NCBI RefSeq assembly: GCF_001952855.1
Contig: NZ_LPNO01000046.1
Span: 134,847-198,846, forward strand
Direction: 5' to 3'
Length of the DNA: 64,000 nt
Source of the DNA: Pseudomonas sp. ATCC PTA-122608
Lineage (GTDB): Bacteria; Pseudomonadota; Gammaproteobacteria; Pseudomonadales; Pseudomonadaceae
In this document: piece after piece, positions 1 to 7,961 of the stretch
Layout of the letters: each line of letters starts with the position of its first letter
Position numbering within the stretch: position 1 is the stretch's first letter
Translations under genes and position numbers: made by a program
Notes under the pieces: generated by a model
Databases searched by the model: none
The model's input: only the letters and a program-made list of their open reading frames with translations
What the model was told of the DNA's origin: nothing

Positions 1-631
1 ATTCCGGGGTTTCTTCCAGGGAGCGACGAATCACGAAGATCACCGGCACGATCAGGCAGCCGATCAGGAACGGCACGCGCCAGCCCCAGTCACCCATTTC
101 TTCCGGGCTGAGCCAGTGGTTCAGGCCCACGCCCAACAGACCGGCGAATACCACCGCGGCTTGCTGGCTGGCGGACTGCCAACTGACGAAGAAGCCTTTG
201 CGGCCCGGGGTGGCGATTTCCGCCAGGTACACCGACACGCCGCCCAGCTCGACACCGGCGGAGAAGCCTTGCAGCAGGCGACCGAACAGCACGATCAGCG
301 GCGCCGCGACGCCCAGGGTGGCGTACCCGGGCACGCAGGCAATCAGGACGGTACCGGCAGCCATCATCGCCAGGGTGATCACCAGACCCTTTTTTCGGCC
401 GTGACGGTCGATGTAGGCACCGAGGAAAATCGCGCCCAGCGGACGCATCAGGAACCCGGCACCAAAGGTCGCCAGGGACAGCATCAGGGACGCGAAAGCG
501 CTGTCGGTGGGGAAAAATGTCTTGGCAATGGCCGTGGCGTAGAAGCCATAGACCATGAAGTCGAACATCTCAAGGAAGTTACCGCTGACAACGCGAAAAA
601 TCGCCTTGCCCTTGCCCGTTGTAGTGGACAT
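1..631 (-). CDS. MFS proton symporter, citrate/tricarballylate type (partial)
   Basis: N-terminal part of a major facilitator carrier; the gene runs off the left edge, so only about 210 codons are visible. It should sit in the inner membrane and take up an organic acid with protons. Visible marks are SGNFLEMFDFMVYGF in helix 1, the loop 2-3 motif GAYIDRHGRKKGL, and RLLQGFSAGVELGGVS in helix 4, the pattern of the metabolite:H+ symporter branch that includes CitA and TcuC. The ATG at 629-631 gives MSTTTGKGKAIFRVVSG, a normal N terminus for this group. No TcuA or TcuB partner is in view. Citrate or tricarballylate as substrate is inferred from family resemblance only. Confidence 0.85.
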   Translation of the reverse strand, partial: MSTTTGKGKAIFRVVSGNFLEMFDFMVYGFYATAIAKTFFPTDSAFASLMLSLATFGAGFLMRPLGAIFLGAYIDRHGRKKGLVITLAMMAAGTVLIACVPGYATLGVAAPLIVLFGRLLQGFSAGVELGGVSVYLAEIATPGRKGFFVSWQSASQQAAVVFAGLLGVGLNHWLSPEEMGDWGWRVPFLIGCLIVPVIFVIRRSLEETPE

Positions 632-816
632 GTCATGCACTCATTTTGGCTATCTTATTGGTAATCCCTGGTCGCAACCGTCCTTGCTGTTGAAGCTCTG
701 GCACGAGGCTGGCGCTGAACAGTTTTGTAACGATATGTGTATAAGACACCACAGGCAACAAAAAACCGATAGCAAGCTGGCAAATTGCCGCAGGCCTGCG
801 GGTGATGAAAATCCAA

Positions 817-906
817 TGTGGGAGCGGGGCTTGCTCGCGAAAACGGTGTGTCAGTCAGCTTATAAGTCACTGATACACCGCATTCGCGAGCAAGCCCGCT
901 CCCACA
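817..906. repeat. REP doublet (inverted pair)
   Basis: Two REP units face each other: TGTGGGAGCGGGGCTTGCTC on the left and its near complement ending GCAAGCCCGCTCCCACA on the right, separated by about 40 bases. It lies between the start of the MFS gene and the 3' end of the chalcone-isomerase-like gene. The left unit has an extra G compared with the other copies. Pairs like this are typical of the P. fluorescens group and fold into strong hairpins at transcript ends. Confidence 0.9.
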
Positions 907-918
907 GGGTTTTTGCGA

Positions 919-1461
919 TCAGTTGAGGAGGGTGTTTCGCAGGCTGTCGGACAAGCCCTTTGGTGCCAGCCAGATTCCCAGATAAGCCTTGGCCAACTCG
1001 TCATTGCGACTGCTGAACACCACCGTGCCGTTGATTTCCAGGTTCAGGCCGCGTTGAGGCTGGAAGTCCAGCGCATAACGGTCACCGCTGCGGATGTTGC
1101 GAAAGCTTTTGTGCAATTGATCCAGTTCAGGTTTCAGGCGGGCGAGGGCGGCGGGTGTTTGCTGGCGTTCAAGGCTGGCGGTGGCGGCCTTGATGACATC
1201 GTTGCGGTCGATATCGCGGAAGTAATACAGCTCCAGGCGCAGGTCTTTTTGCTGGTCCAGGGCCTGTTTGGCGCTCAGGTCAGGTTGGGCGAACAGCGCT
1301 GCGGCATACACATCCGCCCACAAATAGGTCAGGACGGCCTGGTTTTTTAGAATCAGTTGACGGGAGTGCGCAGGAAAGTCGGCCTGTTTGAGGCGATCAG
1401 CCTCATTCGCCAGCGCCGGGATCGAAAACATCAGCAATAAACAAACAATCACATGTCGCAT
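919..1461 (-). CDS. chalcone isomerase-like exported protein
   Basis: A 180-residue protein of the chalcone-isomerase-like family found in many proteobacteria; function in bacteria is unknown and no flavonoid substrate is implied. Residues 1-18 (MRHVIVCLLLMFSIPALA) are a clear signal peptide with an ALA-N cleavage site, so the product should be periplasmic. The mature part contains LTYLWADVYAAALFAQPD, the strand typical of the chalcone isomerase fold, and LRLELYYFRDIDRNDVIKA. In other pseudomonads a protein of this kind sits next to the transhydrogenase sthA, as here, where the two genes diverge. Confidence 0.8.
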   Translation of the reverse strand: MRHVIVCLLLMFSIPALANEADRLKQADFPAHSRQLILKNQAVLTYLWADVYAAALFAQPDLSAKQALDQQKDLRLELYYFRDIDRNDVIKAATASLERQQTPAALARLKPELDQLHKSFRNIRSGDRYALDFQPQRGLNLEINGTVVFSSRNDELAKAYLGIWLAPKGLSDSLRNTLLN

Positions 1462-1696
1462 AATGGCCCGTCCTGAAAGGTGCTTGCCTACAGGTTAATT
1501 CAATAACGAACGCTGTGTAGTAAAGGCAAAACTGGCCTACGACGCGACCAAGGGTTAATGTGCGCGGCGTTGAGCCTTCTATAGACTGTGCCCCGGCTCA
1601 CACACTTGAGCCACATTGATCCTTCATGACCGCTGGCCGCGGCATGATTTAGCCAGGCGCCCAACCGTGCGCCCTGGCCTGTTCTGAGGAGTACGC

Positions 1697-3091
1697 ATGG
1701 CTGTCTACAACTACGACGTAGTGGTACTGGGTTCGGGCCCAGCTGGAGAAGGTGCGGCGATGAACGCCGCCAAAGCAGGGCGCAAGGTGGCGATGGTCGA
1801 TAGCCGTCGCCAGGTCGGCGGTAACTGCACCCACCTGGGTACCATCCCGTCCAAGGCCTTGCGTCACTCGGTGCGCCAGATCATGCAGTTCAACACCAAC
1901 CCGATGTTCCGGGCCATTGGTGAGCCGCGCTGGTTCTCGTTCCCGGACGTGCTCAAGAGCGCTGAAAAAGTCATTTCCAAGCAGGTTGCATCGCGTACCG
2001 GCTTCTATGCCCGTAACCGCGTCGACCTGTTCTTCGGCACCGGCAGCTTCGCCGACGAGCAAACCGTCGAAGTGGTCTGCGCCAACGGCGTGGTCGAGAA
2101 GCTGGTGGCCAAGCACATCATCATCGCCACCGGCTCGCGTCCGTATCGCCCGGCGGATATCGATTTCCACCACCCGCGTATCTACGATAGCGACACCATC
2201 CTCAGCCTGGGCCACACCCCGCGCAAACTGATCATCTATGGCGCCGGCGTGATCGGCTGTGAATACGCCTCGATCTTCAGCGGCCTGGGTGTATTGGTCG
2301 AGCTGGTGGATAACCGCGACCAGTTGCTGAGCTTCCTCGACTCGGAAATTTCCCAGGCGTTGAGTTACCACTTCAGCAACAACAACATCACTGTGCGCCA
2401 CAACGAAGAGTACGAGCGGGTCGAAGGCCTGGACAACGGTGTGATCCTGCACCTGAAATCCGGCAAGAAGATCAAGGCCGACGCCTTGCTGTGGTGCAAC
2501 GGCCGTACCGGCAACACCGACAAGCTGGGCATGGAAAACATCGGTGTGAAGGTCAACAGCCGTGGCCAGATCGAAGTCGACGAGAACTACCGCACCTGCG
2601 TGACCAACATCTACGGTGCCGGTGACGTGATCGGCTGGCCAAGCCTGGCGAGTGCCGCCCACGACCAGGGCCGCTCGGCCGCTGGCAGCATTGTCGACAA
2701 CGGCAGCTGGCGCTACGTCAACGACGTGCCGACCGGGATCTACACGATTCCCGAGATCAGCTCCATCGGCAAGAACGAGCACGAACTGACCAAGGCCAAG
2801 GTGCCTTACGAAGTCGGCAAGGCATTCTTCAAGAGCATGGCGCGTGCGCAGATCGCCGGTGAGCCCCAGGGCATGCTGAAGATCCTGTTCCACCGCGAGA
2901 CGCTCGAAGTGCTCGGCGTGCATTGCTTCGGCTATCAAGCGTCGGAGATCGTGCACATCGGCCAGGCGATCATGAACCAGCCGGGTGAGCAAAATACCCT
3001 CAAATATTTCGTCAACACCACGTTCAACTATCCGACCATGGCTGAAGCCTATCGGGTAGCGGCCTACGACGGCCTCAACCGGCTTTTTTGA
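1697..3091 (+). CDS. sthA: soluble pyridine nucleotide transhydrogenase
   Basis: A 464-residue FAD enzyme that passes hydride between NADPH and NAD+ in the cytosol and balances the two pools. The FAD-binding motif GSGPAGEGAAMNAAKAG is at residues 11-27. The region matching the redox centre of disulfide reductases reads GGNCTHLGTIPSK: the first Cys is present but the second is Thr, which is expected for the transhydrogenase and separates it from lipoamide dehydrogenase. GAGVIGCEYASIF near residue 182 is the NAD(P) site. Length matches the family. The start ATG at 1697 follows CTGAGGAGTACGC, a good ribosome-binding site. Confidence 0.97.
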   Translation: MAVYNYDVVVLGSGPAGEGAAMNAAKAGRKVAMVDSRRQVGGNCTHLGTIPSKALRHSVRQIMQFNTNPMFRAIGEPRWFSFPDVLKSAEKVISKQVASRTGFYARNRVDLFFGTGSFADEQTVEVVCANGVVEKLVAKHIIIATGSRPYRPADIDFHHPRIYDSDTILSLGHTPRKLIIYGAGVIGCEYASIFSGLGVLVELVDNRDQLLSFLDSEISQALSYHFSNNNITVRHNEEYERVEGLDNGVILHLKSGKKIKADALLWCNGRTGNTDKLGMENIGVKVNSRGQIEVDENYRTCVTNIYGAGDVIGWPSLASAAHDQGRSAAGSIVDNGSWRYVNDVPTGIYTIPEISSIGKNEHELTKAKVPYEVGKAFFKSMARAQIAGEPQGMLKILFHRETLEVLGVHCFGYQASEIVHIGQAIMNQPGEQNTLKYFVNTTFNYPTMAEAYRVAAYDGLNRLF

Positions 3092-3097
3092 GCGGCT

Positions 3098-3122
3098 CCG
3101 GCCGGTGGCCTGAGCCGGCCGG
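3098..3122. terminator. GC-rich hairpin between convergent sthA and phosphodiesterase genes
   Basis: Two copies of CCGGCCGG, which is self-complementary, at 3098-3105 and 3115-3122 with a 9-base loop form a very stable stem between two converging genes. There is no T run after it on either strand, so it is a hairpin in the place of a terminator rather than a textbook intrinsic terminator. Confidence 0.45.
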
Positions 3123-3133
3123 GGAGACCGATT

Positions 3134-3856
3134 TCAGTAATTCCCGAGGGTGGCAGTGGCCAAACCGGGAAAGTCTGTAATCAGGCTATCTACGCCGAAG
3201 TCGGCGAGCCTGCGCATCAGCGCGGGTTCGTTGACTGTCCATACGGACACGTGCAAACCCTGGCGCTGGGCTTTTTCCAGACGCTCAGGGGTGCACAGCG
3301 TCCAGTTCAACGCCAGAATCTCACAGCCATAGTTGGCCGCGACCTTCAACGGGTCGAGCCAGGCGTATTCGGCTACCAGTCCTCGGGACAGGTCCGGAGT
3401 GAGGTCCAGCGCTGCTTTCAACACTTCTCGCGAGCTTGAGGTCACGGTGACCTTGTCCATCAGCCCGAAACGCTGCGCCATTTCACGGATCGCCAGCACG
3501 GTGGTTGCCGCGCGGGTGCGCGAGGCACTTTTGACTTCCAGTTGCCAGTGATCGAAGTCGCACTGTTCGAACAGCTCTTCCAGGCGTGGGATCGGGCAGG
3601 GATTGACCCAGCCCGGGCCGCCTTTGCGTGCGTCCATCTTGACCAGGTCGGCAGCCGAATACTCGACGACCTTGCCGCGCCGGTCGGTGGTGCGCTTGAG
3701 CGTCGGGTCGTGAATGACCATCAGCTCGCCGTCCATGGACAGGTGCAAATCCAGTTCGCAACGGCGCACGCCGTGCTTGAGGCATTCCTGGAAGCTGGTC
3801 AGGGTGTTTTCCGGTGCTTCGCCTTTGGCACCGCGGTGGCCATAAATCAGGGTCAC
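3134..3856 (-). CDS. glycerophosphodiester phosphodiesterase, cytosolic (UgpQ-like)
   Basis: A 240-residue GDPD-family TIM barrel that hydrolyses glycerophosphodiesters to glycerol 3-phosphate and an alcohol. The catalytic set is visible: GHRGAKGEAPENT at residues 7-19, ELDLHLSMDGELMVIHDPTL with the E-x-D metal ligands and second His near residues 35-54, and a C-terminal VWTVNEP and GVDSLITDFP typical of the family. There is no signal peptide, so it should act in the cytosol like UgpQ rather than in the periplasm like E. coli GlpQ. It converges on sthA. Confidence 0.93.
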   Translation of the reverse strand: MTLIYGHRGAKGEAPENTLTSFQECLKHGVRRCELDLHLSMDGELMVIHDPTLKRTTDRRGKVVEYSAADLVKMDARKGGPGWVNPCPIPRLEELFEQCDFDHWQLEVKSASRTRAATTVLAIREMAQRFGLMDKVTVTSSSREVLKAALDLTPDLSRGLVAEYAWLDPLKVAANYGCEILALNWTLCTPERLEKAQRQGLHVSVWTVNEPALMRRLADFGVDSLITDFPGLATATLGNY

Positions 3857-3922
3857 AGTTGCTCCTTTACGCCAGGATTGCTGGCTGGATGGATGACGCT
3901 ACGCGCCATTCAGTGTTCGTGT

Positions 3923-4507
3923 TCAGGTGTCGGATTCGTCGCTTTTTTCCCGCGCCAGGCGCCGTTCCTGGGCCTGTTTCTGCAGGATATAGCGCGCCAG
4001 CAACTGGCGTTGGGCATCGGTCATGGCTTCGAATTCCGTGCCGATTTCAAAACCGCCGGTCTTGGCGTCGCAATGGGTGACCTTGGCCCGCAGCAACAGG
4101 CCGAGGGCTTGTGGCATCAGCACCAGCTTGACCGCCAGGTGGCTGTCGGGCTGGATCGCCGTGGGGTTCAGAAACTCGATGCCGCCTTCGGAAATGACCA
4201 CGGGCTGCGGCGTACCGATCTCGCCCAGCAGGCTTTGCGCCATGATCTGGCTGAGCAGATCCATGCGTTTGTTCTGCACTTTGAGGAAGGCGGCCAGGGT
4301 GCGGTCCCGCTCGCCGATCTGGCGCAGCAGGTGCTGGGATTCGAATTCACTCAGGTGCAACTCGCTGAGCAGATTGAACAGCGGCGAATCATCCAGCAAC
4401 ACTTCCTTGCTCAGCGCTTCCGGGCCCGACAGCGGGGTAATTTCCAGTGCGATCATGTCCTCGATACGGTAGTATTCGCGGCGATCTTCTTCATCTAATG
4501 TCGACAT
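3923..4507 (-). CDS. PilZ domain protein with degenerate c-di-GMP motif
   Basis: A 194-residue cytosolic protein with an N-terminal RREYYRIEDMIALEI, the first half of a PilZ motif, and a PilZ-like beta region from about residue 110 to 160 (QPDSHLAVKLVLMP, LLRAKVTHCDAKTGGFEIGTEF). The second PilZ motif (D/N-x-S-x-x-G) reads DAKTGG, so the Ser is Lys. The charged C terminus (QEERRLAREKSDESD-like) is probably disordered. It sits upstream of and divergent from lolC. PilZ proteins usually bind cyclic-di-GMP; whether this one does is open because of the altered motif. Confidence 0.8.
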   Translation of the reverse strand: MSTLDEEDRREYYRIEDMIALEITPLSGPEALSKEVLLDDSPLFNLLSELHLSEFESQHLLRQIGERDRTLAAFLKVQNKRMDLLSQIMAQSLLGEIGTPQPVVISEGGIEFLNPTAIQPDSHLAVKLVLMPQALGLLLRAKVTHCDAKTGGFEIGTEFEAMTDAQRQLLARYILQKQAQERRLAREKSDESDT

Positions 4508-4601
4508 GGCGAACCCAAGGCAGCGGTGATGGTCTGAGTGTAAAGCTGCTTACCTGACCCCGCCACAAGGACGTCTTCTTTTCCTCCGAACAAGCCCCGA
4601 C

Positions 4602-5852
4602 ATGTTCAGACCTCTCTTCGTATTTATTGGCACGCGTTATACCCGTGCAAAACGTCGCAATCATTTTGTGTCGTTCATTTCCTTGACCTCGATGATCGGG
4701 CTCGCCCTTGGCGTTGTCGTGATGATCGTGGTGCTGTCGGTGATGAACGGCTTCGATCATGAGATGCGCACCCGCGTGCTGGGCATGGTGCCCCACGCGA
4801 CCATCGAGTCGGGTGAGCCCATCAGCGACTGGCAAAGCCTGGCCGCCAAGGTCAAGCAGAACCCCAAAGTGCTGGCGGTTGCGCCCTTCACCCAGATGCA
4901 GGGCCTGTTGACCAATGACGGCAAGGTGCAGAAAGTCCTGCTCAATGCCATCGACCCGGCGCAGGAACGCAACGTCTCGATCATCGATAACTTCATGCAA
5001 CAGGGCAAACTGGACGACTTGTCGCCCGGCAGCTTTGGCATTGCTATCGGCGACAAGGCCGCGGCCAAGCTCGGCGTGGGCATCGGCGACAAGCTGACCT
5101 TTGTCGCGCCGGAAGTCACCGTGACTCCGGCCGGCATGTTCCCGCGTATGAAGCGCTTTACCGTGGTCGGCATCTTCCATGTCGGCGCCGGTGAGATCGA
5201 CGGCTACCTGGGTCTCACCAACCTGACCGACCTGGCCCGCCTGCATCGCTGGAAGCCGGATCAAGTACAGGGCCTGCGCCTCAAGTTCAACGACCTGTTC
5301 GACGCACCGCGTACCTCGTGGGAAATCGCCCAGCACCTGGGCGAAAACCAGTACTACGCCCGCGACTGGACCCGAACCCACGGCAACCTGTACCAGGCCA
5401 TCCGCATGGAAAAAGCCATGATCGGCCTGCTGTTGCTGCTGATCGTCGCCGTCGCCGCCTTCAATATCATTTCCACGCTGGTGATGGTGGTGAATGACAA
5501 GAAGGGCGATATCGCCATCCTGCGCACCCTTGGCGCCACGCCGGGGCAAATCATGGCGATATTCATGGTCCAGGGCACGGTGATCGGCGTAGTCGGCACC
5601 TTGATTGGCACCGTGGTGGGGATTCTCGCCGCGTTGAACGTGAGTGCCGCCATCGCCGGGCTGGAAGTGTTGATCGGCCACAAATTCTTGAACTCCGACG
5701 TCTACTTCATTGACTACTTGCCGTCCCAGGTGCAGAGCCAGGACGTGTTGATGGTTGGCGCTTGCGCGTTGGTCCTGAGTTTCCTTGCCACCCTGTATCC
5801 AGCCTGGCGCGCGGCACGTACCCAGCCGGCGCAGGCTTTACGTTATGAGTGA
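4602..5852 (+). CDS. lolC: lipoprotein-releasing ABC transporter permease LolC
   Basis: A 416-residue inner-membrane permease of the LolCDE complex, which extracts mature outer-membrane lipoproteins from the inner membrane and hands them to LolA. It has one N-terminal helix (SMIGLALGVVVMIVVLSVMNG, near residues 30-50), a large periplasmic domain (about 55-270) and three C-terminal helices of the FtsX type (MIGLLLLLIVAVAAFNII onward). The segment TPAGMFPRMKRF near residue 185 fits the LolC hook that contacts LolA. The stop overlaps the lolD start by eight bases, so the two are translationally coupled. It is closely similar to the second permease gene at 6602. Confidence 0.95.
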   Translation: MFRPLFVFIGTRYTRAKRRNHFVSFISLTSMIGLALGVVVMIVVLSVMNGFDHEMRTRVLGMVPHATIESGEPISDWQSLAAKVKQNPKVLAVAPFTQMQGLLTNDGKVQKVLLNAIDPAQERNVSIIDNFMQQGKLDDLSPGSFGIAIGDKAAAKLGVGIGDKLTFVAPEVTVTPAGMFPRMKRFTVVGIFHVGAGEIDGYLGLTNLTDLARLHRWKPDQVQGLRLKFNDLFDAPRTSWEIAQHLGENQYYARDWTRTHGNLYQAIRMEKAMIGLLLLLIVAVAAFNIISTLVMVVNDKKGDIAILRTLGATPGQIMAIFMVQGTVIGVVGTLIGTVVGILAALNVSAAIAGLEVLIGHKFLNSDVYFIDYLPSQVQSQDVLMVGACALVLSFLATLYPAWRAARTQPAQALRYE

Positions 5853-6543
5853 ATCGGGCATGATTGAAAAAGCAATCCTGAGCTGCCGCAACCTGGGCAA
5901 ATCCTACGAGGAAGGCCCGGAATCCGTGGTGGTGCTGTCCAACCTGCAGCTGGAACTGCATCCGGGCGAGCGCGTGGCGATCGTTGGCAGTTCCGGTTCC
6001 GGCAAAAGTACCTTGTTGAACCTGTTGGGCGGCCTTGATACGCCGTCCCAGGGCAGTGTCTGGCTGGCTGGCGAAGAACTGTCGGCCCTGGGCGAGAAGG
6101 CCCGTGGCCAGTTGCGCAACCGTTCGCTGGGTTTTGTGTACCAGTTCCACCACTTGCTGCCTGAGTTCACCGCCCTGGAAAACGTCTGCATGCCGCTGTT
6201 GATCGGCAAGACCGCGATTCCCGAGGCGCGCCAGCGTGCCAAGGCGTTGCTGGAGCGGGTCGGCCTGGGCCATCGCCTGGAGCACAAACCGGCTGAATTG
6301 TCCGGCGGCGAGCGCCAGCGTGTGGCGATTGCCCGTGCCCTGGTCAACAACCCGGGCCTGGTAATGCTCGACGAGCCCACCGGTAACCTCGACGCCCACA
6401 CCGCCCAGGGCATCAAGGACTTGATGCTGGAACTGAGCACCCAGATGCGCACCGCGTTCCTGGTGGTGACCCATGACATGAGCATGGCCCGTCAGATGGA
6501 CCGTGTGCTGCACCTGCAGGAAGGTCATCTGGTCGCCATCTGA
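5845..6543 (+). CDS. lolD: lipoprotein-releasing ABC transporter ATPase LolD
   Basis: A 232-residue ABC ATPase that powers LolCE. Walker A GSSGSGKSTLLNLLGG is near residue 48, the signature LSGGERQRVAIARAL near 152, Walker B LVMLDEPTGNLD near 172, and the switch His in VVTHDMSMA. The ATG at 5845 (MSESGMIEKAIL) is preferred: it overlaps lolC by eight bases; the in-frame ATG at 5785 lies inside lolC and would add 20 unrelated residues. An intrinsic terminator-like hairpin follows at 6555. Confidence 0.96.
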   Translation: MSESGMIEKAILSCRNLGKSYEEGPESVVVLSNLQLELHPGERVAIVGSSGSGKSTLLNLLGGLDTPSQGSVWLAGEELSALGEKARGQLRNRSLGFVYQFHHLLPEFTALENVCMPLLIGKTAIPEARQRAKALLERVGLGHRLEHKPAELSGGERQRVAIARALVNNPGLVMLDEPTGNLDAHTAQGIKDLMLELSTQMRTAFLVVTHDMSMARQMDRVLHLQEGHLVAI

Positions 6544-6554
6544 CCTGTTTCAAG

Positions 6555-6586
6555 CCCGGCGCCCGGCGCCGGGTTTTCTATTTTTT
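6555..6586 (+). terminator. terminator-like hairpin between lolD and lolE
   Basis: CCCGGCG at 6555-6561 pairs perfectly with CGCCGGG at 6567-6573 around a 5-base loop, followed directly by TTTTCTATTTTTT. This is a full intrinsic-terminator pattern placed inside the lol gene set, 12 bases after the lolD stop. Confidence 0.75.
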
Positions 6587-6601
6587 CAACGGTGCCCGCG
6601 A

Positions 6602-7846
6602 ATGTTCAGACCGTTATCGATTTTCATCGGCACGCGCTATACCCGCGCCAAGCGCCGCAACCGTTTTGTTTCGTTTATCTCGATGACCTCGATGATCGGC
6701 CTCGCCCTGGGCGTGCTGGCGATGATTGTGGTGTTGTCGGTAATGAACGGCTTCCAGCGGGAAATGAGCTCACGCATCCTTGGCATGGTGCCCCACGCGA
6801 CCATCGTGGGTGTGAAGCCGATCAGCGACTGGCAGCCGGTGGCCGCCGCTGCAATGAAGAACCCTGAAGTGACCGCCGCCGTGCCGTTCACCGAGATGGA
6901 CGGCATGCTCTCCTACAAGGGCGCGATGCAGCCGATCCAGATCAGCGGTGTGGACCCTGCCCAGGAAGGCAAGGTGTCGATTGTTGCCCAGCATATCGTC
7001 CAGGGCCATCTGGAAGACCTGAAGCCGGGCGAGTTTGGCGTGGTGATCGGTGAGATCACCGCCCGGCGTTTCCGCCTGAACGTTGGCGACAAGCTGACCC
7101 TGATCGTGCCGGAAATCAGCAGCGCGCCCGGTGGCATCACCCCGCGCATGCAGCGTTTGAACGTGGTCGGCGTATTCAAGGTGGGGGCTGAGCTGGATGG
7201 CTCCATGGCCTTGATCCACATGGCCGACGCCGCCGAGATACAGCATTGGGAGCCGAACCAGGTGCAAAGCGTGCGCCTGGCGGTGAAAGACTTGTATGCC
7301 GCACCCAAGGTCTCGGCGGATATCGCCGCCAGCCTCGGCGCCGACTACAAGGCCGATGACTGGACCCACACCCAGGGCAGCCTGTTCAGCGCGATGAAGA
7401 TGGAAAAGACCATGATCGGCCTGCTGTTGCTGATGATCGTTGCCGTGGCGGCGTTCAACATCATCGCGACCTTGATCATGGTGGTGAACGACAAGGGCGC
7501 CGACATTGCGATCCTGCGCACCATCGGCGCCACGCCACGGCAGATCATGGCGATCTTCATGGTGCAGGGCACGGTGATCGGGATCGTCGGTACCTTGATC
7601 GGCGGCATTCTCGGTGTGATTGCGGCGCTGAACGTCAGTGAACTGGTGGGGTGGCTGGAGCGGGTGACCGGGCAGCATATCTTCAGTTCGGACGTGTATT
7701 TCGTCAGCAACCTGCCTTCGGAGTTGCAGGGCGGGGATGTGTTGCTGATTTGCTCGGCAGGGTTTGTGTTGAGCTTTTTGGCGACGATCTATCCGGCGTA
7801 TCGGGCTGCGAAGATTGAGCCGGCGCATGCCCTCAGGTATTCGTAA
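6602..7846 (+). CDS. lolE: lipoprotein-releasing ABC transporter permease LolE (LolC paralogue)
   Basis: A 414-residue permease with the same layout as lolC: helix 1 SMIGLALGVLAMIVVLSVMNG, a periplasmic domain, and three C-terminal helices (MIGLLLLMIVAVAAFNIIAT onward) ending AYRAAKIEPAHALRYS. The N-terminal 30 residues are nearly identical to LolC (MFRP-FIGTRYTRAKRRN). It should form the heterodimer with LolC. The equivalent of the LolC hook reads APGGITPRMQRL. The ATG at 6602 matches the LolC start; the upstream in-frame ATG at 6503 lies inside lolD and the terminator and is not used. It is the third gene of lolCDE but lies beyond a terminator-like hairpin. Confidence 0.93.
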   Translation: MFRPLSIFIGTRYTRAKRRNRFVSFISMTSMIGLALGVLAMIVVLSVMNGFQREMSSRILGMVPHATIVGVKPISDWQPVAAAAMKNPEVTAAVPFTEMDGMLSYKGAMQPIQISGVDPAQEGKVSIVAQHIVQGHLEDLKPGEFGVVIGEITARRFRLNVGDKLTLIVPEISSAPGGITPRMQRLNVVGVFKVGAELDGSMALIHMADAAEIQHWEPNQVQSVRLAVKDLYAAPKVSADIAASLGADYKADDWTHTQGSLFSAMKMEKTMIGLLLLMIVAVAAFNIIATLIMVVNDKGADIAILRTIGATPRQIMAIFMVQGTVIGIVGTLIGGILGVIAALNVSELVGWLERVTGQHIFSSDVYFVSNLPSELQGGDVLLICSAGFVLSFLATIYPAYRAAKIEPAHALRYS

Positions 7847-7860
7847 TTCTTAAGACCGCC

Positions 7861-7942
7861 TTCGCGAGCAAGCCCCACACATTTCGATCGCGTTCTTCCT
7901 GAATGCACTCGGTCAAAATGTGGGAGCGGGCTTGCTCGCGAA
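7861..7942. repeat. REP doublet
   Basis: TTCGCGAGCAAGCCCCACAC on the left and TGTGGGAGCGGGCTTGCTCG on the right, about 36 bases apart. The left unit is imperfect, having lost part of the GCTCCCAC end. It lies between the converging lolE and sensor kinase genes. Confidence 0.8.
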
Positions 7943-7961
7943 AGGGCCGGTACAGCTTGCA

